From positions 1 through 15,792 of the forward strand of contig CAZFER010000102.1 in assembly GCA_964517495.1 (NCBI GenBank): a stretch of 15,792 nucleotides of DNA. The letters are read 5' to 3'. The notes under the pieces were generated by a model that saw nothing but the letters and a program-made list of their open reading frames with translations, ran no database searches and had not been told where the DNA came from. Position 1 is the stretch's first letter. Every line of letters starts with the position of its first letter. Origin of the DNA: CAZFER01 sp964517495. GTDB taxonomy: Bacteria > Hinthialibacterota > Hinthialibacteria > Hinthialibacterales > Hinthialibacteraceae. The position numbers and the translations under genes are program-made. Below, in pieces: positions 1-7,211 of the stretch.

Positions 1-182
1 GCCTCGCCCTCCCTATTCAACGATCTAACTTGATCTTAACTTAATGACATTGGGGATTGACCTATGTATCAACCTAGTTTTAAGACAATCTCTATCTAAA
101 TTATAATGGCCGGTATGCTTTAAACAATGAAATTCAGTCCACACTGGTTTGCAGGTTAAACAGGATAAAAAGCATGGATTTG

Positions 183-731
183 TTATTCAAACAGGAAGAT
201 TGATGCCGCAATAACCGTTGTATACCCCCCTGGTTTATTGATGGCCGATTGGGTTATATTTCGGGATTTCACTATTTTCCCGCTAAGCCGGTAGACTTCT
301 TCTTTTTCATCCCATGACTTATCTTCATCAAATTCAACACCTAAGGTGGTTGCCAGCATAGCGGCTGCCAAGTCTTCTGCATAATCGCCTGCTTCTTTTT
401 TGTTTTGGCCAAAGCCATGATATTCGCTTAAGTAACCGTAATGGTCTTTATCGGCGGGAAGGGCAAGCCCTATTGATGCCACCAGTTGCCTACGTGGTTC
501 GTTGCTGGTTGAACGGGCCATTACCGCATATGTGATTTGACCGGGAACCAACCTGTTAACCCCTGCTTCTTTTGAAATTATCTTGCACCCCGGTGGGAAA
601 ATGCTGGATACATAGACCAAATTACACTTATGGATTCCAGCATCCCGTAAAGCCAATTCGAATGATCGGAGTTCCTCTTTGTGAAATCCAACGCCTTTTG
701 TGAAAAACATTTGTGTTGGTACCATTGTCAT
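183..731 (-). CDS. pdaD: Pyruvoyl-dependent arginine decarboxylase (PvlArgDC)
   Basis: The 182-residue product matches the pyruvoyl-dependent arginine decarboxylase family, which converts arginine to agmatine for polyamine synthesis. Family members self-cleave between two serines, and the second serine becomes the pyruvoyl cofactor. Here that site is the VSSIFPP motif, with Ser42-Ser43 as the cleavage pair. The conserved GYLSEYHG segment (residues 99-106) supplies Glu103, matching the catalytic Glu of the archaeal enzyme. Length and order of motifs are normal, so the gene looks intact. The ATG at 731 is preceded by GGAG with 9 nt spacing; a second in-frame ATG lies two codons later but has worse spacing. 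No polyamine partner gene (agmatinase, agmatine deiminase, speE) is visible nearby, so pathway assignment rests on the family alone. No clear promoter or terminator was found. Confidence 0.93.
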   Translation of the reverse strand: MTMVPTQMFFTKGVGFHKEELRSFELALRDAGIHKCNLVYVSSIFPPGCKIISKEAGVNRLVPGQITYAVMARSTSNEPRRQLVASIGLALPADKDHYGYLSEYHGFGQNKKEAGDYAEDLAAAMLATTLGVEFDEDKSWDEKEEVYRLSGKIVKSRNITQSAINKPGGYTTVIAASIFLFE

Positions 732-1169
732 TGATCAATACTCCAATTAACTATCCATGATTTTGATAAATACGAACCAATGATATGAAATACGTTTATT
801 TTTACGTTAAATAGCCAAAATTGAGGGGGTTATCCCCTCTTCACTCAAAAATTTGATACATTTGAATAGATATGGATTTATGTGCCTTGGAAGGGAAATG
901 GATGAAGTCACTTTTGAATTTAAATCTCCCTTTTCTTCATCAAGGCAAACAATGCTAAATCTTAGTGGGGTTATCTGTCACAAACAAGACGAAGACAATA
1001 CAGACTTCCATCTTGTTGAAATTAGAGTATAACTACTTCTGTATACAGTCCAATTCAGGATTCTGACCATGAAAAATAATTACGGTCGATTCAAAAAAAC
1101 TTTTTAATTGCGTGTAGCAGGATTAAAAAAAACTCAATTAACTCAGGTTATTTATAGGGAATAAAAAAG
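732..1169. other. AT-rich spacer between divergent genes
   Basis: This stretch of about 440 bases separates the divergent arginine decarboxylase and SprT-like genes and should hold both promoters. I could not pick a convincing -35/-10 pair for either. It contains one short plus-strand ORF (880-1032, listed separately) and a 10-base palindrome at 1039-1048. No tRNA, terminator or repeat array was seen. Confidence 0.5.
880..1032 (+). CDS. Doubtful small ORF, 50 residues
   Basis: An open frame runs from 811 to a TAA at 1030-1032, with ATG codons at 880 and 898, giving 50 or 44 residues. GGAAGGG just before the second ATG could act as a ribosome binding site, though it lies very close to the start. 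The product is acidic and soluble-looking (it begins MCLGREMDEVTFEF) and I recognise no family. It could be a chance ORF or the remnant of a decayed gene. Length alone does not support coding. Confidence 0.15.
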   Translation: MCLGREMDEVTFEFKSPFSSSRQTMLNLSGVICHKQDEDNTDFHLVEIRV

Positions 1170-1934
1170 ATGGGAAAGAAGAAAAACGATCAACCTGAAT
1201 CGTATTCTTACTTTTTATGGGAGGTCCCTGATCTTCCCCCTCCGGCTCAAAGATTGGAAACCGCTGTCAAGCAAGTTTTTCGTAAGAAAAACCCTCTTTG
1301 TTATTACCAAATGAACGTCTCGTTTTATCCTTACACCTGCTTGAAGAGCACAATCAAAATTGAAAGAGACTTCATTCGGATCCGGGTAAGTGATATTCTT
1401 CAAGATGCACCCCAAGAGGTATTGGAAGCATTGATTCATATCCTGTATTACCGGGCGTTTAAATGGTCACCCCCAAAAGAACATATTGATCATTATAATG
1501 AGTATGTAGACAGCGTGGATATTGACGCGAAGCATGCCCTGGCGCGGATAAAAAGAACGCGCAAGCAATTAATTGGGCCGGTCGGAAAGTATCACAATTT
1601 AAACCGGTCATTCACTTATGTAAATAAAACCTATTTCCAGCATGGGTTGGAAAAACCTAACCTCTCCTGGAGTCCAAATCCCAGCCGTCATCAATTGGGA
1701 TATCACGATGCTCACTTGAATCTGGTTGTTGTAAGCCGATGGCTTGACCGTAAACATGTACCATCTTTTCTTGTGGATTACATTATGTATCATGAATTGT
1801 TACATATCGTTGTCCCTCCACAACGGGTAAATGGTAAGCGTATTGTGCATTCAAAGGAATTTAAAAGGCGTGAACAACAGTTTATGCATTATGAGGAGGC
1901 ACTTCGCTGGTTAAATCATAAGGGGTTATATTAA
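1170..1934 (+). CDS. SprT-like zinc metallopeptidase-fold protein
   Basis: The 254-residue protein carries a zincin motif HELLH at residues 208-212 (two zinc-ligand histidines and the catalytic-type Glu), followed by HSKEF at 227-231, where His227 is the likely third ligand. This spacing and the following helix resemble SprT-like and YgjP/M48-like minimal metallopeptidase domains. The N-terminal half (about 1-130) is a helical region I do not recognise beyond general similarity to bacterial SprT-like family proteins. There is no signal peptide or membrane segment, so it is probably cytoplasmic. A proteolytic or DNA-protein crosslink repair role is possible by analogy to SprT/Spartan, but no substrate can be inferred. 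The ATG at 1170 is preceded by AGGGA about 9 nt upstream. It stands alone, ending before two palindromic elements that could terminate the transcript. Confidence 0.8.
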   Translation: MGKKKNDQPESYSYFLWEVPDLPPPAQRLETAVKQVFRKKNPLCYYQMNVSFYPYTCLKSTIKIERDFIRIRVSDILQDAPQEVLEALIHILYYRAFKWSPPKEHIDHYNEYVDSVDIDAKHALARIKRTRKQLIGPVGKYHNLNRSFTYVNKTYFQHGLEKPNLSWSPNPSRHQLGYHDAHLNLVVVSRWLDRKHVPSFLVDYIMYHELLHIVVPPQRVNGKRIVHSKEFKRREQQFMHYEEALRWLNHKGLY

Positions 1935-1953
1935 TCCGAATTCCGCTGAAATC

Positions 1954-2019
1954 GTAGGATGGGTCACGTTTTTCGACCCATCAATTACTCGATGGGTTAA
2001 ACAACGCAACCCATCCTAC
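1954..2019. repeat. 66-bp long imperfect palindrome, REP-like
   Basis: The outer 11 bases (GTAGGATGGGT, 1954-1964) are perfectly complementary to 2009-2019. After a short mismatched region, a second stem of about 7 bp (1976-1982 with 1991-1997) closes on an 8-base loop. The motif GATGGGT thus occurs four times in alternating orientation. It lies between convergent genes, where it could act as a bidirectional terminator or as a dispersed repetitive extragenic palindrome. Only one copy is in the window, so dispersal is inferred. Confidence 0.7.
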
Positions 2020-2058
2020 TTGCTGGATTGACTCATAGATCAATCCCTATATATTGAA

Positions 2059-2081
2059 GGGGCGAACCTATGTGTTCGCCC
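2059..2081. repeat. Short perfect hairpin, REP-like
   Basis: GGGCGAAC (2060-2067) pairs perfectly with GTTCGCCC (2074-2081) around a 6-base loop. No T-run follows on either strand, so it is not a typical intrinsic terminator. It lies 40 bases from the preceding 66-bp palindrome in the same convergent spacer, and resembles short palindromic repeats dispersed in intergenic DNA. The sequence is unrelated to the other palindrome. Confidence 0.55.
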
Positions 2082-2136
2082 TATGTTGTGGTACCGCAGA
2101 CATCAGGATGAGTTTTGATACCGATTACTAATGGGT

Positions 2137-2478
2137 TTATTGATTAAAAGCGGCAACCGCTTTTTCTTCATCATCAAATGTTTGCAGGATATGGTCAATA
2201 CGTGTTGCCCTAAACGTCTCCTGAACGCGGCCTTTTAGATGAAGAAACTTCAAATCACCATCGCGTTCACGCAATTCACGGGCAAAAGCCACGAAAACAC
2301 CAACGGTATAGGATGAAATAATGGTTACTTCGGCCAAATCCAGAATGATTTTTTTACGTGATTGTTTCAATAAATCATGAAATTCCCCCCGCAACCACAC
2401 GGTATTTTCAAAATCCAGTTCCCCTTGTAATCGAAGAATGGTCACATCACCTCGATCTTCCTTCTGGATAGGTATCAT
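2137..2478 (-). CDS. STAS-domain protein (anti-sigma factor antagonist-like)
   Basis: The 113 residues form a single STAS domain of the SpoIIAA/RsbV type: strand-rich N-terminus (VTILRLQGELDF, residues 12-23), the hydrophobic strand KIILDLAEV (43-51), then the switch loop and helix. In classical antagonists the loop reads D-S-S-G and its second Ser is phosphorylated by an RsbW/SpoIIAB-like kinase. Here the aligned residues are Ser55-Ser56-Tyr57-Thr58, so the usual acceptor is replaced by Tyr. Regulation by serine phosphorylation is therefore uncertain, although Ser55 and Ser56 remain as possible sites. The start codon overlaps the stop of the upstream STAS gene by one base (TAATG), indicating translational coupling. 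No kinase or PP2C phosphatase gene is in the window, so the signalling partner is unknown. Confidence 0.85.
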   Translation of the reverse strand: MIPIQKEDRGDVTILRLQGELDFENTVWLRGEFHDLLKQSRKKIILDLAEVTIISSYTVGVFVAFARELRERDGDLKFLHLKGRVQETFRATRIDHILQTFDDEEKAVAAFNQ

Positions 2479-3071
2479 TATTCGGTAACTCCTTTCATGG
2501 ATAACCGTTCATAATCCATTAGTTCACCTGCTTCTTCAGATGATAAAATCCCTTTGGTTTCGAGCAATTTGATTAATGTGGCTAACATGCAACTATTAGC
2601 ATACAAAATTTCGCCGGTTTCAAAACGGCCTTTAATTCGTTTGGAAATATCTTCGGGAGTCGATTGATCGTCCAGGGCATTCTCTTGATTGTTTTTTGAA
2701 TAGGCAGAGGAATGGGGTTGATTGGTATTTGGGGATGCTTCAAAGGCTTGGACCGCTTCGCTTTTCGATGAGTAAATATCAAATATTTCAACAATACGGT
2801 TTTGTTTCATGTACTGCAGAACCGCACGTTGTGGTTTAACAATTTTTAAATTGCCGCCTGCCGCACGAATTTCTTTCAGGTTTGACAACAACATGCTGAT
2901 GGTTTGGCTGCCAATAAAACGAATTGCCTGGACATCCAAAATAATATTGGACACATTTCTAGATAGGGTTTCCTTGATGGCTTTGTTCAGTTGTTGATTA
3001 CCACGGCTGTCGAGTTCCCCCATCAATTCAAGTATGGCAATGTTTCTAAAGACTTCCGTTGTTATTTTCAT
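2478..3071 (-). CDS. STAS-domain protein with C-terminal extension
   Basis: An N-terminal STAS domain (about residues 1-113 of this form) is followed by a polar linker rich in Ser, Asn and Gln, and a C-terminal helical segment of about 55 residues (from ISKRIKGRF) that I do not recognise. The switch loop reads IGSQTIS where DSSG-type antagonists have the phosphorylated Ser, so the normal acceptor is replaced by Gln. I chose ATG at 3071 (protein starts MKITTEV) because GGGA lies 6 nt upstream and the product begins directly with the STAS strand; ATG at 3083 would add four residues but has no purine-rich site. It is coupled by a one-base overlap to the second STAS gene. The pair may form a heteromer or act as sequential antagonists in a partner-switch pathway; this is inference. 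Confidence 0.82.
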   Translation of the reverse strand: MKITTEVFRNIAILELMGELDSRGNQQLNKAIKETLSRNVSNIILDVQAIRFIGSQTISMLLSNLKEIRAAGGNLKIVKPQRAVLQYMKQNRIVEIFDIYSSKSEAVQAFEASPNTNQPHSSAYSKNNQENALDDQSTPEDISKRIKGRFETGEILYANSCMLATLIKLLETKGILSSEEAGELMDYERLSMKGVTE

Positions 3072-3120
3072 TATCAATCCCACATATTGGGAAATTCAAT
3101 ATATACAATGCAGTGTTGAT

Positions 3121-3170
3121 AAAAAAATAGGCTTCTTTTAAATTCTTATACATTTGAATAAAAAGAAGCC
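3121..3170 (-). terminator. Intrinsic terminator downstream of tatA
   Basis: Read on the minus strand, GGCTTCTTTT (3170-3161) pairs perfectly with AAAAGAAGCC (3139-3130), with a further 4-bp inner stem, and is followed by TATTTTTTT. It lies 25 bases past the tatA stop and before the STAS genes, so it should end most tatA transcripts. Confidence 0.75.
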
Positions 3171-3194
3171 CTCATACTTCCGTTTATGAGAACA

Positions 3195-3398
3195 TTATTC
3201 CGTTTCTTTCTTTGTTTCGATTTTTTCGCTTTTCTCTGTACTTTCCTCTTCCTCGTCATTGACAGAGGTCAACGATTTTTTAAATTCTTTTATACCAAGT
3301 CCCAGTGATTTTCCCATTTCAGGAAGTCGTTTCGCTCCAAATACGAGCATCAATAAGCATAAAATGATAATCCATTCAGTCATTCCGATGTTATACAT
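3195..3398 (-). CDS. tatA: Twin-arginine translocase subunit TatA/E
   Basis: The 67-residue protein has the TatA layout: a single short membrane helix (about residues 8-20, WIIILCLLMLVF), the FG hinge (20-21), the LP motif (25-26), an amphipathic helix (about 27-44, MGKSLGLGIKEFKKSL) and an acidic/Lys-rich cytoplasmic tail. TatA oligomers form the transport pore for folded proteins at the TatBC receptor in the inner membrane. The tail is short but within family range. The ATG at 3398 has AAGGAG 7 nt upstream, a strong site. The gene is monocistronic, with its own promoter (3444-3471) and terminator (3121-3170). No tatC is present here, so the receptor must be encoded elsewhere. A predicted Tat substrate, the Gfo/Idh/MocA protein at 8172-9479, lies in the same window. 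Confidence 0.93.
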   Translation of the reverse strand: MYNIGMTEWIIILCLLMLVFGAKRLPEMGKSLGLGIKEFKKSLTSVNDEEEESTEKSEKIETKKETE

Positions 3399-3443
3399 TT
3401 CCCAGCTCCTTTATCTTGGGGAAAGGATTATTGCGCACTCTAG

Positions 3444-3471
3444 ATCATACTCGACGGTTATTAGCTGTCAA
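3444..3471 (-). promoter_or_regulatory. Sigma70-type promoter of tatA
   Basis: On the minus strand a perfect -35 TTGACA (3471-3466) is separated by 16 bases from a -10 TATGAT (3449-3444). The predicted transcript start near 3437 gives a leader of about 40 bases that includes the AAGGAG ribosome binding site of tatA. Confidence 0.75.
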
Positions 3472-3499
3472 GGATTTTGTAGGATATTGTTTCGATTCC

Positions 3500-3529
3500 C
3501 CTCACGCAAGTGAGGAGTTAGAGTATAAT
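3500..3529 (+). promoter_or_regulatory. Possible activator-dependent promoter of the glycosyltransferase fusion gene
   Basis: A perfect -10 box TATAAT lies at 3524-3529, but nothing like TTGACA sits 16-18 bases upstream. Instead the -35 position is occupied by an inverted repeat, CCTCAC-gcaa-GTGAGG (3500-3515). A transcription factor bound there could replace -35 recognition; this is inference. The transcript would start near 3536, about 46 bases before the gene. Confidence 0.4.
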
Positions 3530-3581
3530 ACCTAAACTTTTGAAAGATCATATCACACGCTGCTTTTAGTGAATTCAATTT

Positions 3582-5687
3582 GTGGTTAAACAGAAAATGG
3601 AACGTAGCCGGCTGTTAGGCATTGATATTGATTCCCTGACAGGCGATCAGTTTTTACAGCGAATTGATGAATTTGTTCAGTCGGGAACACCTCATCAAAT
3701 ATCCTACCTGAATGCGGATTGCTTAAACAAATGTTGGTCAGACCGCTCCTATCGGGAAGCTGTTATCGCCTCTAATTTGGTCTATGCAGACGGGATGGGA
3801 GTGGTGTGGGCATCACGCCTGTTTGGCCATCCTCTGCCGGAACGGTTAAATGCCAACGACCTTTTGCCTGCCTTTTGCCAGCGCGCTGAAGAAAAACATC
3901 ATCGGATATTTTTACTTGGTGGAGAGGATGGAATCGCTGAAAAAGCGGCAGAGGATTTAAAATCCCGTTATCCTCAGCTTCAAATTGTGGGGTGTCATCA
4001 TGGTTTCTTTAGCGGTGAGGAAGAAGAAGCCGTCATCGAAGCCATTCGAGAAGCCAAGCCGGATATCCTTATTGTTGGGATGGGGGCTCCTAAACAGGAG
4101 CTATGGATACATTCCCATTTAACCCAGCTTGGTATCCCTGTTGTATGGGGAGTGGGGGGATTACTAGATTATTCAGCCAAAGGATTGCGCCGCGCCCCAG
4201 TTTGGATGAGAAAAACGGGGGTGGAATGGCTATGGCGGCTATTCCTGGAACCCAAGCGTTTATGGAAACGTTATCTGCTGGGCAATATTCTATTTACATT
4301 CCGAGTGGGTTTTTTGGTTATTGCGGATGCGATTATGGCCGGCGTTGCCTGGCTTTCCGCCTATGCCATTCGAGCGTATCTGATTCCCCAATTAACCTTT
4401 TTGCCTGAAACATTAAGAAAACCTTTGAACCCCTTCTCTCAATATTTAATTGCCATGCCGGTCATCATCTTTACCTGGATAACCATTTGCGCTTCGTTGG
4501 ACCTGTATCGGCGGCAATTTTTGCGAACAGCGCTGGAAGAATTAACCGCTATTGTCAAAATGGTGTTTTTGTTTTTGATTTCTTCGATGGCGGTGGCCTT
4601 TTTGTTGAAAGGTTTGGATCCAGGCCGATCGGTTTTAATTCTATCCTCGATGCTGGCTTTTGTGTTCATGGTTTGTTCACGGTTGTTTTGGGGCTATATG
4701 GAAAAATCCCTTTTTCAGGAAGGCATTGGCCGGGTTCGCGCATTGATTGTAGGTTCCTCAAAACAAGCCGAAGAGCTTATTGTAAGGTTAAAAGAGCAAC
4801 CTGAGCGAGAATATGAAATATTGGGGATATTGGACAATGAAAAGCCCATCGGAGAAACCATATACGGCCAGCCTATTTTGGGGCCTATTCAGGATTTGCC
4901 CTTGTGGGCCAAAACATTGGCTGCTGATGAAATCTTTTTTACCAATCCCAATATGAATAAACCTGATCTTCTCAATCTGGTGGTGGCGTGTGGTGAACAA
5001 ACCTCTGTCAAGCAGTATAACTTGCTAACAGATATGTTTGGTGTCATTACCGATCAAGCCTTCTTTAATTATAAAGATGATATTCCCTTTAAAGTATTAC
5101 GGCAGGGAAAATTGTCGACTATTGAACGAGTTCTTAAACGTTTGATGGATATTATCATCTCAGGCACAATGATGATCATTTTTTTACCCATTTTCCCAGT
5201 CATATCCGTTCTCATACGTGTCAGTTCACCGGGACCCGCCATTTTTCGCCATAAACGCATCGGAAGAGATGGTATTCCATTTATTATGTATAAGTTCCGC
5301 ACGATGTATGAGGAAGTGAACGAATATCAGGAAGCGCCGATCAAAAAGGATGATCCGCGGATTATTCCTATCGGCCGCTGGTTGCGCCGAACCAGCCTTG
5401 ATGAATTACCCCAATTATGGAATGTCTTCAAAGGTGAAATGAGCATGGTTGGGCCGCGGCCTGAAATGCCATTCATTGTCGACAGTTACGAACCCTGGCA
5501 GCGCAGGCGCTTGTCTGTTCTCCCTGGCATCACTGGTTTATGGCAGATTAGTGGTCGTAAGGATTTACCTCTGCATTCCAACCTGGAGTATGATTTTTAT
5601 TACATTCAAAACCAATCCATCATATTGGACATCATCATATTAATGAAAACCATTCCAGTCGTATTGTTTGGCAAAGGAGCTTACTGA
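3582..5687 (+). CDS. Fusion: WecG/TagA/CpsF glycosyltransferase + WbaP/WcaJ-type phosphoglycosyl transferase
   Basis: Two enzymes share one 701-residue chain. Residues 1-230 are a GT26 (WecG/TagA/CpsF) domain: YADGMGVVWA (68-77, with the family's catalytic-type Asp70), FLLGG (110-114), GAPKQE (168-173) and the C-terminal basic stretch WLWRLFLEPKRLWKRY that docks at membranes. Residues 240-370 hold about four hydrophobic helices, 385-500 a nucleotide-binding-like domain, and 515-701 a bacterial sugar transferase core with a re-entrant helix (523-547), HKRIGRDG, KFRTM, the Asp607-Glu608 catalytic dyad in SLDELPQLWN, and MVGPRP. The C-terminal half would place a sugar-phosphate on undecaprenyl phosphate and the N-terminal half would add a second sugar. 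The start is uncertain: neither GTG 3582 nor ATG 3597 has a Shine-Dalgarno site; the longer form is given. No other glycan genes adjoin it. Confidence 0.9.
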   Translation: MVKQKMERSRLLGIDIDSLTGDQFLQRIDEFVQSGTPHQISYLNADCLNKCWSDRSYREAVIASNLVYADGMGVVWASRLFGHPLPERLNANDLLPAFCQRAEEKHHRIFLLGGEDGIAEKAAEDLKSRYPQLQIVGCHHGFFSGEEEEAVIEAIREAKPDILIVGMGAPKQELWIHSHLTQLGIPVVWGVGGLLDYSAKGLRRAPVWMRKTGVEWLWRLFLEPKRLWKRYLLGNILFTFRVGFLVIADAIMAGVAWLSAYAIRAYLIPQLTFLPETLRKPLNPFSQYLIAMPVIIFTWITICASLDLYRRQFLRTALEELTAIVKMVFLFLISSMAVAFLLKGLDPGRSVLILSSMLAFVFMVCSRLFWGYMEKSLFQEGIGRVRALIVGSSKQAEELIVRLKEQPEREYEILGILDNEKPIGETIYGQPILGPIQDLPLWAKTLAADEIFFTNPNMNKPDLLNLVVACGEQTSVKQYNLLTDMFGVITDQAFFNYKDDIPFKVLRQGKLSTIERVLKRLMDIIISGTMMIIFLPIFPVISVLIRVSSPGPAIFRHKRIGRDGIPFIMYKFRTMYEEVNEYQEAPIKKDDPRIIPIGRWLRRTSLDELPQLWNVFKGEMSMVGPRPEMPFIVDSYEPWQRRRLSVLPGITGLWQISGRKDLPLHSNLEYDFYYIQNQSIILDIIILMKTIPVVLFGKGAY

Positions 5688-5788
5688 TAAGAATAGGTGG
5701 AGTTAAACATAATTTTCTTAAAAAACCTTGTTTCGATTGGAATATTTTCATTCTTGTGTTACCCTCCTATTAAGAATTAAACTACAGA

Positions 5789-6055
5789 GTGAACAAAATG
5801 ATACTTGATAATCTAACTCAATCCGGTGGTACCGGGATCATTAGCGTACTCGTGAGTGCGGGAATTTGGGTTTTCAGCATGTTTATTGTGCTTGCCCATC
5901 GTGCAGGGGTTCAACTCCTGGGCGCTGTAATTGCCTTAATTGGTTTAGTTAGCTTATTTTCACTTCAGAGAGTTTTTCTTTCCCTTAGCCTTCTTTTTAT
6001 CGGCATTTTTGTTCATGGTTGTGGCCGTCTTCTGCTTTACCTTAAACGCCGATAA
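5789..6055 (+). CDS. Small integral membrane protein of unknown function
   Basis: The 88-residue product is strongly hydrophobic, with three likely membrane helices at about residues 16-36, 40-58 and 62-80, and ends in a basic KRR tail that should lie in the cytoplasm. I do not recognise the family. The longest form begins at GTG 5789; an ATG three codons later (5798), with GAG 9 nt upstream, is equally possible. It lies 100 bases after the glycosyltransferase fusion gene and 64 bases before trpD, in the same direction, so it might be cotranscribed with either, but nothing links its function to them. Confidence 0.6.
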   Translation: MNKMILDNLTQSGGTGIISVLVSAGIWVFSMFIVLAHRAGVQLLGAVIALIGLVSLFSLQRVFLSLSLLFIGIFVHGCGRLLLYLKRR

Positions 6056-6119
6056 TGCAACAATGCCCTTCCTGACGTTTTAATCAATTTCATCTTAATC
6101 AATGAAGGATATGACGATT

Positions 6120-7139
6120 ATGGAGTATTCCCTCATTCTGGATACTTTGCTTTCGGGGCAGGATTTATCAGAAGAAATAGCGGGTGACGCCATCTCATCG
6201 GTGATGAGTGGCGAATGGACACCAATTCAAATCAGTGCTTTGTTAACGGCGTTTCGCAGCAAAGGCGAAACCATTGATGAAATTGTTGGGGCGGCCCGTG
6301 CCATGATCCAACATGCAGAAACCATCTCATCGAACGCCATTGACATTATAGACACTTGCGGTACCGGTGGTGACCGCAGCGGTTCGTTTAATATATCAAC
6401 CACCACGGCTCTTATTGTCGCTGGATGTGGTATCCCTGTGGCCAAGCATGGTAATCGTTCCGCCACCAGCCAATGTGGCAGTATTGATTTGCTGGAGAAA
6501 TTGGGTGTCAACGTCATGATGCCCCCGGAACAGATTGGCCGTTGTCTGGATGAAGTGGGAATGACCGTGCTCTTCGCTCGGGTGGTTCATCCCGCCATGC
6601 GATTTGCCGCACCGGTTCGTTCTGAACTGGGTTTTCGTACCATTTTTAACTATCTGGGACCGTTGACCAATCCAATCCGTCCTCATCATCAACTGGTCGG
6701 TGTGAGTGATGCGCGATTTCTCAAGACCTATGCGGCCTGCTTGCAGCGTTTGGGAATTCAAAAAGCATGGGTACTGTCAGCATCAGATGGGATGGATGAA
6801 ATTACCCTGGCAGGCCCGACATCAATCTTTGAAGTGACGCCCAAAAGCATTGAACAAAAAGACATCAATCCAGCCGATTTGGGATTGCATAATACCCAAA
6901 TGGGCGTATTACGTGGTGGCACCCCGAATGATAATGTGAGAATCACAAAAGATTTGCTGAGTGGAAAAGAAAAAGGACCACGCCGTGACGCCGTCCTGTT
7001 AAACGCGGCAGCCGCCTTGAACGTCGCAGGCAAATGTGATTCGCTTCAGCATGGCATCCAAACCGCCGCGGAAAGCATTGATTCAGGCAAAGCAGAAGCG
7101 GTGTTGGAACATTTGATTCGCTATTCGAATGAAGGATAG
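6120..7139 (+). CDS. trpD: Anthranilate phosphoribosyltransferase
   Basis: This is the second committed enzyme of tryptophan synthesis, joining anthranilate to PRPP to give phosphoribosyl-anthranilate. Visible family motifs, numbered in this 339-residue form, are the PRPP-binding CGTGGD (80-85), the NIST motif (91-94), KHGNR (109-113), and the LGPLTNP segment of the anthranilate site. One small oddity is CGSID where most homologues have CGSAD. Length is typical. ATG 6120 was chosen because GAAGGA lies 10 nt upstream; the ATG at 6102 has no ribosome binding site and would add six residues. The gene stands apart from any other trp gene here, so either the trp pathway is scattered in this genome or the operon is broken at this point. 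Confidence 0.95.
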   Translation: MEYSLILDTLLSGQDLSEEIAGDAISSVMSGEWTPIQISALLTAFRSKGETIDEIVGAARAMIQHAETISSNAIDIIDTCGTGGDRSGSFNISTTTALIVAGCGIPVAKHGNRSATSQCGSIDLLEKLGVNVMMPPEQIGRCLDEVGMTVLFARVVHPAMRFAAPVRSELGFRTIFNYLGPLTNPIRPHHQLVGVSDARFLKTYAACLQRLGIQKAWVLSASDGMDEITLAGPTSIFEVTPKSIEQKDINPADLGLHNTQMGVLRGGTPNDNVRITKDLLSGKEKGPRRDAVLLNAAAALNVAGKCDSLQHGIQTAAESIDSGKAEAVLEHLIRYSNEG

Positions 7140-7141
7140 AT

Positions 7142-7162
7142 TTTCTTGAGTAAAGAAATTTT
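7142..7162 (+). terminator. Weak AT-rich terminator after trpD
   Basis: TTTCTT (7142-7147) pairs with AAGAAA (7153-7158) around a 5-base loop and is followed by TTTT. The stem has one G-C pair, so the call is weak. It begins just after the trpD stop. Confidence 0.3.
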
Positions 7163-7211
7163 CCTATAAAAGACTATTATTTCTAATTTTAGTGATATTA
7201 TCGTTCAGAAT

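Noticed and set aside
1039..1048. CTGTATACAG palindrome as an operator
   Set aside because: Only 10 bases long, with no promoter hexamers at a sensible distance; expected by chance in AT-rich DNA.
1954..2081. CRISPR-like array
   Set aside because: The two palindromes differ in sequence and there are no regularly spaced identical repeats or cas genes.
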